DNA of 64,000 nt from Pseudoneobacillus sp052180215 (lineage in GTDB: Bacteria; Bacillota; Bacilli; Bacillales; Cytobacillaceae). The DNA lies in contig NZ_CP197471.1 in NCBI RefSeq assembly GCF_052180215.1, forward strand, positions 2,266,001 to 2,330,000, given 5' to 3'. This document shows, piece by piece, positions 53,301 to 61,879 of this stretch (its first letter is position 1; the number at the start of each line of letters is the position of its first letter). Both the position numbers and the translations under genes were made by a program. The notes below the pieces were generated by a model. That model did no database searches, was not told the origin of the DNA, and worked only from the letters and a program-made list of their open reading frames with translations.

Positions 53301-53447
53301 TTATTCACCTTTAGTTTGAATGACTTGTGCATGTTCTCCTGATGTATCCTGCATTTGTTTGCCTTTATTTCCACCAAAGCCTCTTGATTGAGTACCAATA
53401 TGGTCTGGCTTAAAACGCTTTGGATGTTGTCCTTTCATATTTCCCAT
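53301..53447 (-). CDS. sspN: Small acid-soluble spore protein N
   Basis: A 48-residue spore protein (MGNMKGQHPKRFKPDHIGTQ ... NKGKQMQDTSGEHAQVIQTK then GE), matching SspN: GNxKG start, F/YxPxHIGTK-like middle, and the ending DTSG...QTKGE. The ATG at 53447 follows GGAGGGATAACC. Terminator downstream. Forespore-specific in B. subtilis; in this genome it lies between tlp and yneN as usual near citB. Confidence 0.93.
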   Translation of the reverse strand: MGNMKGQHPKRFKPDHIGTQSRGFGGNKGKQMQDTSGEHAQVIQTKGE

Positions 53448-53510
53448 GGTTATCCCTCCTCAATAGGAGTATGCCCGCTTTAAGAAGGACTCATGTTTGG
53501 AATTGTATGG

Positions 53511-53642
53511 TTACTCCGCTTTGCCTAGTCTCTTCTCTTCAATTCTTTCCTCAATTCTCTCCATAGCATCTCTATCCTTCATAAGCTGGCGCTTATTTTC
53601 TAATACAAGTTCAGCAAACGAACGTTTTCTTGGTTTTCTCAA
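53511..53642 (-). CDS. FbpB-family small basic protein
   Basis: A 43-residue basic protein (LRKPRKRSFAELVLENKRQL then MKDRDAMERIEERIEEKRLG), of the FbpB type. In B. subtilis FbpB helps the FsrA small RNA repress iron-containing enzymes, aconitase among others. Here it lies near the aconitase gene. TTG start at 53642 follows GGTGATTACC. The frame is short but the whole protein fits the family. Confidence 0.8.
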   Translation of the reverse strand: MRKPRKRSFAELVLENKRQLMKDRDAMERIEERIEEKRLGKAE

Positions 53643-53782
53643 GGTAATCACCATCCTTATCTCTATAATATCAGTTATTATTTCCAGAAACGCTCTTAAT
53701 TATTACAACTTTTTGAAAATTTAGGCCTTAAATAAAATACAGTTTATTTTTGAAATAATTTATTGAAATAAATGCTCATAAT

Positions 53783-53818
53783 AAAAAAAGAACTCAACGA
53801 AATTGTTAAGTTCTTTCC
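53783..53818. terminator. Terminator after yneN-like gene
   Basis: AAAGAACTCAAC near 53787-53798 pairs with GTTAAGTTCTTT (minus strand T run given by AAAAAA on the left). It lies just beyond 53823. Confidence 0.82.
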
Positions 53819-53822
53819 CACA

Positions 53823-54338
53823 TCATTTTAATTTAGACGTGTAGTTCTTCATATTGTCATAGGTCATAGCTCCAACATGTTTTCCTTGAATAACACCTTT
53901 TGTATCAATAAAATAGGTGGTTGGAATGGAGACGACTTGGTAGTCAGCATTAACTAAGTCTTCATCATCTAAAGGGATGGTAAAGGTAATTCCCATATCA
54001 TCCACAAATTTTTGTACATCTAATTGCGGATCGATGTTAACAGCAAGAATAATCACTTCATCTCCAACTTCTTCGTGAAATTTTTGCATCTCTGGCATTT
54101 CAGCTTTACATGGCGGACACCATGTTGCCCAAAAATTTAAGATAACCTTTTTTCCTCTAAGCTCTGATAGCTTAACGGTTTTTCCATCTAATGTCTTTAA
54201 TTCAAAATCAGGCGCCTTATCTTTTATTTCAGTACCCGTTTTATTTGTTACAGATGATTCCGGTCGGTCCATAGCTTGTACAATAGCCACTGTAAACAGG
54301 ACAATTAAGACAACTGCTGCTATTACCTTTTTAACCAT
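53823..54338 (-). CDS. yneN: Membrane-anchored thiol-disulfide oxidoreductase (ResA/YneN-like)
   Basis: A 171-residue protein with an uncleaved N-terminal anchor (VIAAVVLIVLFTVAIVQAM, residues about 4-22) and an extracytoplasmic thioredoxin-like domain. The active site is NFWATWCPPCKAEMP (CPPC near residues 74-77), with the cis-Pro in VSIPTTYFID. It would reduce or form disulfides outside the membrane, as ResA does in cytochrome c maturation. Gene position matches yneN near citB. The start follows GGGGGAAGCAGC. Confidence 0.92.
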   Translation of the reverse strand: MVKKVIAAVVLIVLFTVAIVQAMDRPESSVTNKTGTEIKDKAPDFELKTLDGKTVKLSELRGKKVILNFWATWCPPCKAEMPEMQKFHEEVGDEVIILAVNIDPQLDVQKFVDDMGITFTIPLDDEDLVNADYQVVSIPTTYFIDTKGVIQGKHVGAMTYDNMKNYTSKLK

Positions 54339-54497
54339 TGCTGCTTCCCCCTCAACTGTTGTAAGAAGTCCATTTACCCTATATTAACAAGGAAAAGATA
54401 GTTTGCACAACGTAGAAACTAGTTATAAATGTGACGAATCCGTAAACATTCATTTAATATAACCACTGATGATCGAAAAGGTGTACAAAATAGACAA

Positions 54498-54529
54498 AAA
54501 GGGACTAACAGTTTAGTCCCTTTTTTATC
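54498..54529 (-). terminator. Terminator after the class II aldolase gene
   Basis: AAAAGGGACTAAAC on the minus strand pairs with the following GTTAGTCCCTTTTT, giving a hairpin with T tract beyond 54535. Confidence 0.88.
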
Positions 54530-54534
54530 TATAT

Positions 54535-55314
54535 CTATTTTATTAGATTCGCTATTGCTTGTGTTACTTTCTCCACAATCGTATCAATATCCTTTGAGGA
54601 TAAACTTCGTTCAAGTGGAGGAGTCACTTTTTCAGCTTGTTTGTTCGTCATTACTCCATCAGGAGACTCTCCCGTGATTCCAAGCTGGGTCTTTAAAGCA
54701 AGGAGTTTCTCAACATTGGCAAAGGAAAGTTCTCGATCTCCATTCATTTGACGTGCAATCCAATTTACCTTGGCACAGAATTCGAGTGATTCCATACGGA
54801 AATATGCTTGGTCGAGAGTAGCTCCCCATGTTAATGCACCGTGATTTTCTAAAAGAGCACCGTTATGATTGTGAATATGTGGACAGATAGACTTTGATAG
54901 TTCATCTGTTGAAGGTGTTCCATATTCCGCAATCGGAATGCTTCCAAGAGTCACAATCGACTCAGGCATTGTGGCTTGATTTAAGGGTATTCCTGCAATA
55001 GCAAATGCCGTTGCATAGGGTGGATGAACATGCACGACCGAATGAATGTCCGGACGTTCCTTATATACCTGTAAATGTAATTTTATCTCAGACGTAGGCT
55101 TGCAAACGCCCTCCAGTACATTTCCTTCACTGTCGATTTTAATCAACATTTCAGGAGTCATAAACCCTTTACTAACCCCTGTAGGAGTGACCAAAAAGGT
55201 GTTCTCATCGACACGTACCGATATGTTGCCGTCATTAGCAGCCACAAACCCTTTATCATAAACCCGTTTACCGATATCACAAATTTGTGTTTTTAGTTTA
55301 ATTTCCGAAATCAT
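54535..55314 (-). CDS. Class II aldolase (probable 5-deoxyribulose-1-phosphate / methylthioribulose-phosphate aldolase)
   Basis: A 259-residue zinc aldolase of the fuculose-phosphate type. Motifs: NDGNISVRVD, TPTGVSKG, catalytic Glu in KPTSEIKLH, zinc His in VVHVHPPYATAFAI, and zinc His in ENHGALTWG. The class II domain ends near residue 215, and a Lys/Glu-rich extension of about 45 residues (through SLSSKDIDTIVEKV) is extra. It lies 23 bp downstream of the MtnA-like isomerase gene. That pairing is the DHAP shunt for 5-deoxyribose or methylthioribose; the family of DrdA fits. A kinase (drdK/mtnK) is not in the window. Confidence 0.85.
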   Translation of the reverse strand: MISEIKLKTQICDIGKRVYDKGFVAANDGNISVRVDENTFLVTPTGVSKGFMTPEMLIKIDSEGNVLEGVCKPTSEIKLHLQVYKERPDIHSVVHVHPPYATAFAIAGIPLNQATMPESIVTLGSIPIAEYGTPSTDELSKSICPHIHNHNGALLENHGALTWGATLDQAYFRMESLEFCAKVNWIARQMNGDRELSFANVEKLLALKTQLGITGESPDGVMTNKQAEKVTPPLERSLSSKDIDTIVEKVTQAIANLIK

Positions 55315-55337
55315 AATTTCCCTGCCTTCTCATTATC

Positions 55338-56384
55338 CTATTGAAATAGCTTTGCTAATTCCTCTTGGTAATTACCTTTTATAACACCTTTTTCTGTGAT
55401 GATAGCTGTAATATTTTCTGCCGGTGTTACGTCAAAAGCAGGATTAAATACTTTAACTCCTTCTGGTGCCGTAAGTTTACCAAATCCCTCCGTAATCTCT
55501 TGGGACCCTCTCTCTTCAATCGGTATTTCATTACCGTTTTTCGTTGAAAGGTCAACTGTAGAAAGCGGAGCAGCTACATAGAATGGAATATTGTGAGCCT
55601 TTGCTAATAATGCTACTCCATATGTCCCAATTTTATTGGCAACATCTCCATTTGCTGCAACACGGTCACAGCCAACAATAACCGCTTGCACCAAACCTTT
55701 ACTCATCACCATTGCGGCCATACTATCTGTTATAAGAGTCACATCGATACCTGCCTGCATCAATTCCCAAGTAGTTAAACGAGCACCTTGTAACAATGGT
55801 CTTGTTTCATCTGCAAACACCTTAATATCCCAGCCTTTTTCCTTTGCTAAATAAATCGGCGCTAAAGCTGTTCCATATTTGGCTGTCGCTATCCCACCTG
55901 CATTACAATGTGTTAAGATTCCCATGCCATCTTTAAAAAGTGTAAGAGCATGCTCGCCAATGGAGCGACAAACTTCCTCGTCCTCTTGTCGAATTAAATG
56001 GGCTTCTTGTTCTAATTTTTCTTTAATTTTGGAAACAGGAAGGTCTTTTTCTTTTAACACCCTATCATTCATTCGCTGTAAAGCCCAAAATAAATTAACC
56101 GCAGTAGGTCTTGATGATGCTAAATACTCAGAATGCTTCTGAAACTCATGGTAAAAAGATTCAAAATTTTCTTCACTTACATCCCTAATTCCAAGTAAAA
56201 GTCCATAAGCCGCTGCTATCCCTATTGCAGGTGCGCCTCTTACCTTTAATTGTTTAATGGCATCCCATGCATCCTCAATACGTTCTATTTGAATAAATTC
56301 AGTTATATTTGGTAGTTTGGTCTGATCTAAAATGGTTAAGATTCCATTTTCATATGAAACGGATTGTAAAAAAGCTTCGGTCAT
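55338..56384 (-). CDS. mtnA: MtnA-family sugar-phosphate isomerase (methylthioribose- or 5-deoxyribose-1-phosphate isomerase)
   Basis: A 348-residue isomerase that converts a 5-modified ribose 1-phosphate to the ribulose 1-phosphate. The MtnA blocks are LKVRGAPAIGIAAAYG (residues about 45-60), the active-site Cys in LTHCNAGGIATAKYGTALAP, and the Asp in VGCDRVAANGDVANKIGTYG. The length is that of MtnA. Neighbouring class II aldolase points to the DrdI-type 5-deoxyribose pathway rather than the methionine salvage MtnBCD pathway. ATG 56384 is preferred (GAGAGGAG upstream) to ATG 56435, which has no site. Confidence 0.9.
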   Translation of the reverse strand: MTEAFLQSVSYENGILTILDQTKLPNITEFIQIERIEDAWDAIKQLKVRGAPAIGIAAAYGLLLGIRDVSEENFESFYHEFQKHSEYLASSRPTAVNLFWALQRMNDRVLKEKDLPVSKIKEKLEQEAHLIRQEDEEVCRSIGEHALTLFKDGMGILTHCNAGGIATAKYGTALAPIYLAKEKGWDIKVFADETRPLLQGARLTTWELMQAGIDVTLITDSMAAMVMSKGLVQAVIVGCDRVAANGDVANKIGTYGVALLAKAHNIPFYVAAPLSTVDLSTKNGNEIPIEERGSQEITEGFGKLTAPEGVKVFNPAFDVTPAENITAIITEKGVIKGNYQEELAKLFQ

Positions 56385-56505
56385 GACTATTACTTGCTCC
56401 TCTCTCACTCGACAATCTCCGATATACTTGCTCATTTTAACATGAAAAATATCGATGAGAAATAAAAGTTTAAGAAATGTGAATAATTGCTACTATTTTG
56501 ACTAC

Positions 56506-58224
56506 TTACGATAATTTCTTCTTTAATTGGAGAAGCTGTTTAAATTGCGAATCTAATTCAGAGTATTTTGCATCTGATGGAGTCAGAAGACTTAATTGAC
56601 CAAGGATCGTTGTTAATCGATTATCAATAATCAATAATTCTTCCTCTTTTTTCTTTGTATCCTGGTCCACATTTTTATAATGTTGGTATTCAGCTAATGT
56701 TTTTTCAACCCGTTTGATGCGGTTTTGTTCAAACACTAATAAAGTATCACAAACACTATTAATAAAATAATAATCATGTGAGACGGTCAAAATCGTCCCC
56801 TTAAAATCTTTAAGTGTGCTTTCTAATTGTTCACGACTGGGGAGATCAAGATGATTAGTTGGTTCATCTAGGATTAATATATCGTATTCCTTTAGTAACA
56901 TATCAACTATTTTCACTCTAATTCTTTGTCCTAAACTTAATGTCTCAATTTTTTTATCTACGATTTCTCTAGGTAAACCTATATTCGAAATCAATGTTCT
57001 TGCTGAGAATATTTCATCTCGATTAAGGTTACCAAATGACTCTAGTACGGTTTGCTCTGGATTTAGATCTAATAAATCTTGACTCAAGTATGCCAATTTT
57101 AGATTGGGACTTTTCCAAAGCTCACCATTGCTTATTTCTTCTTCACCCAGGAGCATACGTATTAAAGTAGTCTTACCACAACCGTTTGGTCCAATAATCC
57201 CTATCTTCTCCCCAAACTTTATATAAAACTGGCTGTTATGAAATAGTGATTTGCCGTTAAATGATTTGCCTATATTCTTTGCTTCGACGACTCTTTTTCC
57301 TTTTTTACCTTCCGCTTGAAATTGAAAGGCTAATGAAGGATCATCTTTCGGCTTTAGGATTTGTTTTTTCTCTAACTCTTTTTCTAATCTTTTCATTTTG
57401 GATTTCACTTGATTATCCATTTTCTTTGCTTTTTTACGATTGTATTCCTTAAATCCAATTTGTCTTCTTTCAGAAGGACTTCCACCTTTTGTTGATTCAC
57501 GATGGGCTTTATCTGACCATGTCCGTAATTGCTCCATTTGATTCTCTATTTTTTGCTTGTATCTTTGCTGTTCTTCATAATGATGCAGTTGTATTTTTTT
57601 ACGAAGATCTTTTTCATGACGATATTTCGTGTAATTTCCCGTATATTCATTTATTTGACCATCATCTAGCTCGATAATGCTTGTGGCAATCTCATCTAAA
57701 AAATAACGGTCATGAGATATAATGATTACTGGGCCTTGAAAACCTTTTAATTCATCAATAAGCCAGTTTATACCCTGTAAATCAAGGTGATTCGTTGGTT
57801 CATCCAATAATAAAAAATTCGGCTTAGAGTTCCATATTTGGGCTAAAACAATTTTTAGTTTCTCTCCACCACTTAGATGATGAAAACGATCTTCCTCCCA
57901 ATTGTGGACCTTATCGAGTCCTAAATGACTAGTCACTTCCAAATATCCTTTATTATCTAATTCCAATAGCCCTTTTTGATAATCAAATAATTGATACTCA
58001 ACCGATTGTGTTAAATAGCCAATTTTTAATGATTGAATGGTTTCTATTGTTCCAGAGTCAGGCTGTGATTTACCGGCAATAACATTGGCTAAAGTCGTTT
58101 TACCGGTTCCATTATAACCAACCAAGCCAATTGTAGCGTTCTCTGCTATATCAAAATGAACATCATTTAATACATCAACTTCTCCAAAACTCTTTTTTAT
58201 ATTTCTTATTTTCATCACGTTCAT
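56506..58224 (-). CDS. ABC-F ribosome-associated ATPase, Vml/Vga/Msr-like
   Basis: A 572-residue soluble protein with two ABC domains and no membrane segments. Domain 1 has GYNGTGKTTLANVIAG and HHLSGGEKLKIVLAQIW; the interdomain linker is long and charged (WSDKAHRESTKGGSPSERR then IGFKEYNRKKAKKMD); domain 2 has GPNGCGKTTLIRMLLG and LSLGQRIRVKIVDMLL. Both Walker B sites are LLLDEPTNHLD or LILDEPTNHLD. This is the layout of ABC-F proteins that remove antibiotics from the ribosome, most like the Vml type. A C-terminal helical extension follows from about residue 520. ATG 58224 follows GAGGTGAC. An attenuator lies directly upstream. Confidence 0.87.
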   Translation of the reverse strand: MNVMKIRNIKKSFGEVDVLNDVHFDIAENATIGLVGYNGTGKTTLANVIAGKSQPDSGTIETIQSLKIGYLTQSVEYQLFDYQKGLLELDNKGYLEVTSHLGLDKVHNWEEDRFHHLSGGEKLKIVLAQIWNSKPNFLLLDEPTNHLDLQGINWLIDELKGFQGPVIIISHDRYFLDEIATSIIELDDGQINEYTGNYTKYRHEKDLRKKIQLHHYEEQQRYKQKIENQMEQLRTWSDKAHRESTKGGSPSERRQIGFKEYNRKKAKKMDNQVKSKMKRLEKELEKKQILKPKDDPSLAFQFQAEGKKGKRVVEAKNIGKSFNGKSLFHNSQFYIKFGEKIGIIGPNGCGKTTLIRMLLGEEEISNGELWKSPNLKLAYLSQDLLDLNPEQTVLESFGNLNRDEIFSARTLISNIGLPREIVDKKIETLSLGQRIRVKIVDMLLKEYDILILDEPTNHLDLPSREQLESTLKDFKGTILTVSHDYYFINSVCDTLLVFEQNRIKRVEKTLAEYQHYKNVDQDTKKKEEELLIIDNRLTTILGQLSLLTPSDAKYSELDSQFKQLLQLKKKLS

Positions 58225-58245
58225 ATATGTCACCTCAAGCATTTA

Positions 58246-58283
58246 TTAAAAAATAAAAACCTCTTCAGAAACCTGAAGAGGTT
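58246..58283 (-). terminator. Attenuator terminator immediately upstream of ABC-F gene
   Basis: On the minus strand AACCTCTTCAG pairs with CTGAAGAGGTT (58283-58273 with 58268-58258) around GTTT, followed by TTTATTTTTT. The T run ends about 22 bp before the ABC-F start codon, so most transcripts would stop here unless the hairpin is prevented. This is the arrangement of antibiotic-inducible ABC-F genes. Confidence 0.85.
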
Positions 58284-58357
58284 AAGAATGCCTTTATGAC
58301 AAAAAAATCACACCAAAATAAGACGATATGCCTAAACAAGCACAATCGTTTTTTCAC
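58265..58357 (-). CDS. Possible 30-residue leader peptide of the ABC-F gene
   Basis: The minus-strand frame GTG 58357 to TGA 58265-58267 encodes MKKRLCLFRHIVLFWCDFFV then IKAFLTSSGF. Its last codons and stop lie inside the 5' arm and loop of the attenuator hairpin. A ribosome translating it would disrupt the terminator, and one stalled earlier would let it or an alternative form. No clear ribosome binding site precedes the GTG, so the frame could be chance. Confidence 0.42.
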   Translation of the reverse strand: MKKRLCLFRHIVLFWCDFFVIKAFLTSSGF

Positions 58358-58568
58358 GTGTATGGAAAAAGGGCAGACTAATCCTATTCTTCAAGTTCCT
58401 GAATGTTCGATTATTCGAATCATCATTTGAAAAATAAGATTATAACTTCATTCCCCTTTTTTCATCCCTTTCTTGTATATGTAACATAAGTATAAATTTG
58501 GTAAAGAAATAAGTCAATAAAAAACCACTCTACACATTGTAGAGTGGTTTATAGACTAGAATAGGTGA
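58284..58568. other. ABC-F leader region and aconitase 3' side
   Basis: Besides the leader and attenuator, this stretch contains the ABC-F promoter and the aconitase terminator (58519-58552). No other gene is evident. Confidence 0.5.
58519..58552 (-). terminator. Terminator after aconitase
   Basis: On the minus strand AAACCACTCTACA pairs with TGTAGAGTGGTTT around ATG, followed by TTTATTG. It lies just past the aconitase stop. Confidence 0.88.
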
Positions 58569-61274
58569 TTACGCTTTTAATTTTTCACGTAATACCATTG
58601 GTAAAATTCCACCATGACGGTAGTAGTCGATTTCAACTTCTGAATCGAAACGTACAAGAACTTCGAACTCCTTCTTGTTACCAGCTTCATCAGTTGCTGT
58701 CACTTTTAGAAGGTCGCGTGGTCTTACATTTTCGTCAACTTGAACATCGATTGTTTCTTTTCCAGTTAATCCTAAAGTATCAGCGTTTTCGCCTTCTTTA
58801 AATTGAAGAGGAAGAACACCCATTAATACAAGGTTAGAACGGTGGATACGCTCAAAGCTTTCAGCAATAACGGTCTTGATTCCAAGAAGGTTAGTACCTT
58901 TTGCTGCCCAGTCACGAGAAGATCCCATACCGTAATCTTTTCCTGCTAATACAACTAGACCAGTGCCATCTTGTTTATACTGCATGCAAGCATCATAAAT
59001 AGATGTTACTTCGCCAGTTGGCCAGTAAGTAGTGACTCCACCTTCTGTACCAGGAGCGATTTGGTTACGAATACGAATGTTTGCAAATGTTCCACGCATC
59101 ATAACTTCATGGTTACCACGACGAGATCCATAAGAGTTAAAGTCACGAGGCTCTACACCGTTTTCTAATAAATATTTTCCAGCTGGCGTGTTTCTTCCAA
59201 TAGAACCTGCAGGAGAAATATGGTCAGTTGTTACAGAATCACCGAATTTTCCAACTACACGAAGTCCTGATAAAGGTTTAACTTCACCTGGTTCTGCAGA
59301 TAATCCTTCAAAGAATGGAGGATTTTGGATATATGTTGATTTATCATCAAATGTATATAAAGGTTCATTGCTAGTTTTGATTTCGTTCCAACGAGCATTG
59401 TCTCCAAATACATTTTCATATTCTCTACGGAACAACTCAGGAGTAACGGTTTGTTTAACAACATCAGCCACTTCAGCAGTTGTTGGCCAGATTTCTTTTA
59501 AGAAGACGTCATTACCATTACGATCTTTACCGATTGCTTCTTTTTGTAGGTCAATGTTCACGTTACCTGCAAGAGCATAAGCGACTACTAATGGTGGTGA
59601 AGCTAAATAGTTTGCTTTAACAAGCGGGTGAATACGGCCTTCGAAGTTACGGTTACCTGAAAGAACAGATGTTACAAGTAAGTCGCTTTCAGAAACAGCC
59701 TTTTCGATTTCATCCTTTAATGGACCAGAGTTACCGATACATGTTGTACATCCATATCCAACAAGGTTGAAGCCTAATTGCTCTAAGTATGGAAGTAATC
59801 CAGAATCACGAAGATATCCAGTTACAACCTTAGAACCAGGAGCTAAAGATGTTTTAACAAATTTAGGTACCTCTAAACCTAATTCCACTGCTTTTTTCGC
59901 AACTAGACCCGCACCTACAAGTACATATGGGTTAGAAGTATTTGTACAGCTAGTGATAGAAGCGATTGCAACTGCTCCAGTCTTCATAACCGTTTGGTCA
60001 CCGTTATTGAATTGAACAGTTGTCTCTCTGTCAAGCTCAGCATCTGTTAAACCAAATCCTTGGTTTCCTTGAGGTGCACTTACAGCTTTAACAAAAGTAT
60101 CTTTCATTTGTGATAAAGGAATTAAATCTTGTGGACGCTTAGGACCAGAAAGATTTGCTTCAATTACAGAAAGATCAATTTCAATTACATCAGTGTAAAC
60201 AGGTTCAAAACTTGGATCAAAGAATAATCCGTTTTCTTTACAATATTGTTCAACCACTTGAACTTGCTCTTCATCACGGCCAGTTAAACGAAGGTAATCA
60301 AGAGATTCTGCGTCAACTGGGAAGAATCCACAAGTTGCACCGTATTCAGGAGCCATGTTAGCAACTGTTGCACGGTCAGCTAATGGTAATGATAAAACCC
60401 CAGGTCCGAAGAATTCAACGAATTTACCTACTACACCTGCGCTACGTAATACTTGAGTTACTTTTAATGCTAAGTCAGTTGCTGTTGCACCGTTTGGAAG
60501 TTCTCCAACTAATTTAACCCCAACAACCTCTGGTACTGGGAAGTAAGATGGCTGTCCAAGCATTCCAGCTTCTGCTTCAATACCACCAACACCCCATCCA
60601 AGAACACCGATACCGTTGATCATCGTTGTATGAGAGTCAGTACCTACTAATGTATCCGGATAAGCTTCAAATTCACCATCTGCTGTTTCAGCAACATGAA
60701 CAACATCAGCAAGAAACTCTAGGTTTACTTGGTGAACAATACCTGTTGCAGGTGGAACAGCGCGGTAGTTATTGAATGCTTTTTGTGCCCAGCTTAGGAA
60801 CTGATAACGCTCAGCGTTACGTTCAAATTCTAACACCATGTTAGCTTCTAAAGAATCTGGCGTTCCGTATTGGTCAACCTGAACAGAGTGGTCGATAACA
60901 AGATCTACAGTCTTTTCAGGGTTAATTTTATCAGGGTCTCCACCCATATCAGCCATTGCTTTACGTAAAGAAGCAAGGTCTACTACTGCTGGTACACCTG
61001 TAAAATCTTGAAGAATAACACGAGAAGGCTTAAATGGTACATCTACTTCCTTCAACTCGTCTGTTCCCCATTTAGCTAAATTTTCCACGTGTTCCTTAGT
61101 AATAACACGACCATCTTGTTGGCGAAGTACAGATTCAAGTAACACTTTAATTGAATAAGGTAATTTTGATACATTTTTAATTCCTGCATCTTCTAAGGCC
61201 GCTAATTTGTAATAATGATAGCGTTTGCCGTTTAGTTCAAATGAACTGCGTGCATTAAAAACATCTTTAGACAT
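58569..61274 (-). CDS. citB: Aconitate hydratase (aconitase A)
   Basis: Isomerises citrate to isocitrate in the TCA cycle; the apo form of the Bacillus enzyme also binds RNA. The 901-residue product has the [4Fe-4S] ligands in SITSCTNTSNP (near residue 436) and GYGCTTCIGNSGP (two Cys near 502-505), and the substrate-binding HTTMINGIGVLGWGVGGIEA near 211. The length is that of AcnA/IRP-type aconitases. The upstream region has two dyads fitting CcpC. Neighbours (sspO, sspP, sspN, tlp, yneN) match the citB locus of B. subtilis. Confidence 0.98.
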   Translation of the reverse strand: MSKDVFNARSSFELNGKRYHYYKLAALEDAGIKNVSKLPYSIKVLLESVLRQQDGRVITKEHVENLAKWGTDELKEVDVPFKPSRVILQDFTGVPAVVDLASLRKAMADMGGDPDKINPEKTVDLVIDHSVQVDQYGTPDSLEANMVLEFERNAERYQFLSWAQKAFNNYRAVPPATGIVHQVNLEFLADVVHVAETADGEFEAYPDTLVGTDSHTTMINGIGVLGWGVGGIEAEAGMLGQPSYFPVPEVVGVKLVGELPNGATATDLALKVTQVLRSAGVVGKFVEFFGPGVLSLPLADRATVANMAPEYGATCGFFPVDAESLDYLRLTGRDEEQVQVVEQYCKENGLFFDPSFEPVYTDVIEIDLSVIEANLSGPKRPQDLIPLSQMKDTFVKAVSAPQGNQGFGLTDAELDRETTVQFNNGDQTVMKTGAVAIASITSCTNTSNPYVLVGAGLVAKKAVELGLEVPKFVKTSLAPGSKVVTGYLRDSGLLPYLEQLGFNLVGYGCTTCIGNSGPLKDEIEKAVSESDLLVTSVLSGNRNFEGRIHPLVKANYLASPPLVVAYALAGNVNIDLQKEAIGKDRNGNDVFLKEIWPTTAEVADVVKQTVTPELFRREYENVFGDNARWNEIKTSNEPLYTFDDKSTYIQNPPFFEGLSAEPGEVKPLSGLRVVGKFGDSVTTDHISPAGSIGRNTPAGKYLLENGVEPRDFNSYGSRRGNHEVMMRGTFANIRIRNQIAPGTEGGVTTYWPTGEVTSIYDACMQYKQDGTGLVVLAGKDYGMGSSRDWAAKGTNLLGIKTVIAESFERIHRSNLVLMGVLPLQFKEGENADTLGLTGKETIDVQVDENVRPRDLLKVTATDEAGNKKEFEVLVRFDSEVEIDYYRHGGILPMVLREKLKA

Positions 61275-61397
61275 CTTTCTTACCCCCTTGACAATATGTA
61301 CACATAAAATATATGAAAGGTCGAAAAGTTAGAATATTCCCATCCATCCTTACTTTTCTTACAATTCTTATCTTAATACAACCAATTACATAAGTAA

Positions 61398-61413
61398 ATA
61401 ACAAGTATGTTAT
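61398..61413. promoter_or_regulatory. CcpC-like dyad upstream of aconitase (site 1)
   Basis: ATAACAAGTATGTTAT is an ATAA-N8-TTAT dyad (inner arms also paired), close to the CcpC consensus ATAA-N7-TTAT known at Bacillus citB and citZ. It lies about 125 bp upstream of the citB start. Confidence 0.5.
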
Positions 61414-61421
61414 AGTTTTTA

Positions 61422-61436
61422 ATAAGTTTTTCTTAT
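61422..61436. promoter_or_regulatory. CcpC-like dyad upstream of aconitase (site 2)
   Basis: ATAAGTTTTTCTTAT is an exact ATAA-N7-TTAT match to the CcpC consensus known for citB in B. subtilis. CcpC senses citrate and represses citB. It lies about 150 bp upstream of the citB start. The regulator gene itself is not in the window. Confidence 0.6.
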
Positions 61437-61621
61437 TATAAATAGTAGAAAATAAGGTTAAATCAATAAATCGTGAAGTTTTTCATATTTATTTATAAAG
61501 GAAAACCATTTTTGTACTAAAACATTTTTCCATGTAACCTTTTTTTATCGAAGGATATGCTAATACCATTAGGAGATGAATCTCCTATATCGTCCTTTAG
61601 TGAAAGATAGGAGGAATTTTA

Positions 61622-61771
61622 ATGGGTAAACGTAAAGCAAATCATGTTATTCCAGGGGCAAATGCAGCAAGTGCTCAAGGAATGGGTGCTGGATATAATC
61701 AGGAATTTTCCAATGAACCTTTAACCGCCGCTCAGAAATTAAATAATAAAAAGCGGAAGAAAAATCAGTAA
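61622..61771 (+). CDS. sspO: Small acid-soluble spore protein O
   Basis: A 49-residue spore protein (MGKRKANHVIPGANAASAQG then MGAGYNQEFSNEPLTAAQKL). It matches SspO by KRKANHVI near the N-terminus, QGxGAGY in the middle and NNKKRKxNQ at the end. The ATG follows AGGAGGAATTTTA. A terminator follows. Divergent from citB, as in B. subtilis. Confidence 0.95.
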   Translation: MGKRKANHVIPGANAASAQGMGAGYNQEFSNEPLTAAQKLNNKKRKKNQ

Positions 61772-61774
61772 TCT

Positions 61775-61805
61775 GGGAGGTCTCCTTAAATGGAGACCTT
61801 TTTTG
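61775..61805 (+). terminator. Terminator after sspO
   Basis: GGAGGTCTCC with GGAGACC forms a hairpin (AGGTCTCC/GGAGACCT around TTAAAT), followed by TTTTTT. Confidence 0.88.
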
Positions 61806-61819
61806 TTTTTATTTCGTAA

Positions 61820-61855
61820 AAATAACCCCCACAACACGTGGAGGTTATTTTGTTC
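61820..61855. terminator. Terminator of the small coiled-coil gene
   Basis: On the minus strand AAATAACC and GGTTATTT pair, with CCAC/GTGG inside, and T residues follow. It lies just beyond the gene at 61880. Confidence 0.78.
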
Positions 61856-61879
61856 CCTCTATTTGAAAAAGATAAATTT

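Larger units (their letters stand above)
61275..61621. other. Aconitase promoter region
   Basis: About 350 bp between citB and sspO. It contains two CcpC-like dyads (listed) and the divergent promoters of citB and sspO. No gene is seen. Confidence 0.55.

Noticed and set aside
53643..53700. Fur box upstream of the FbpB-like gene
   Set aside because: An AT-rich near-palindrome around ATAATATCAGTTATTAT only partly fits the 7-1-7 Fur consensus, so it is not listed.
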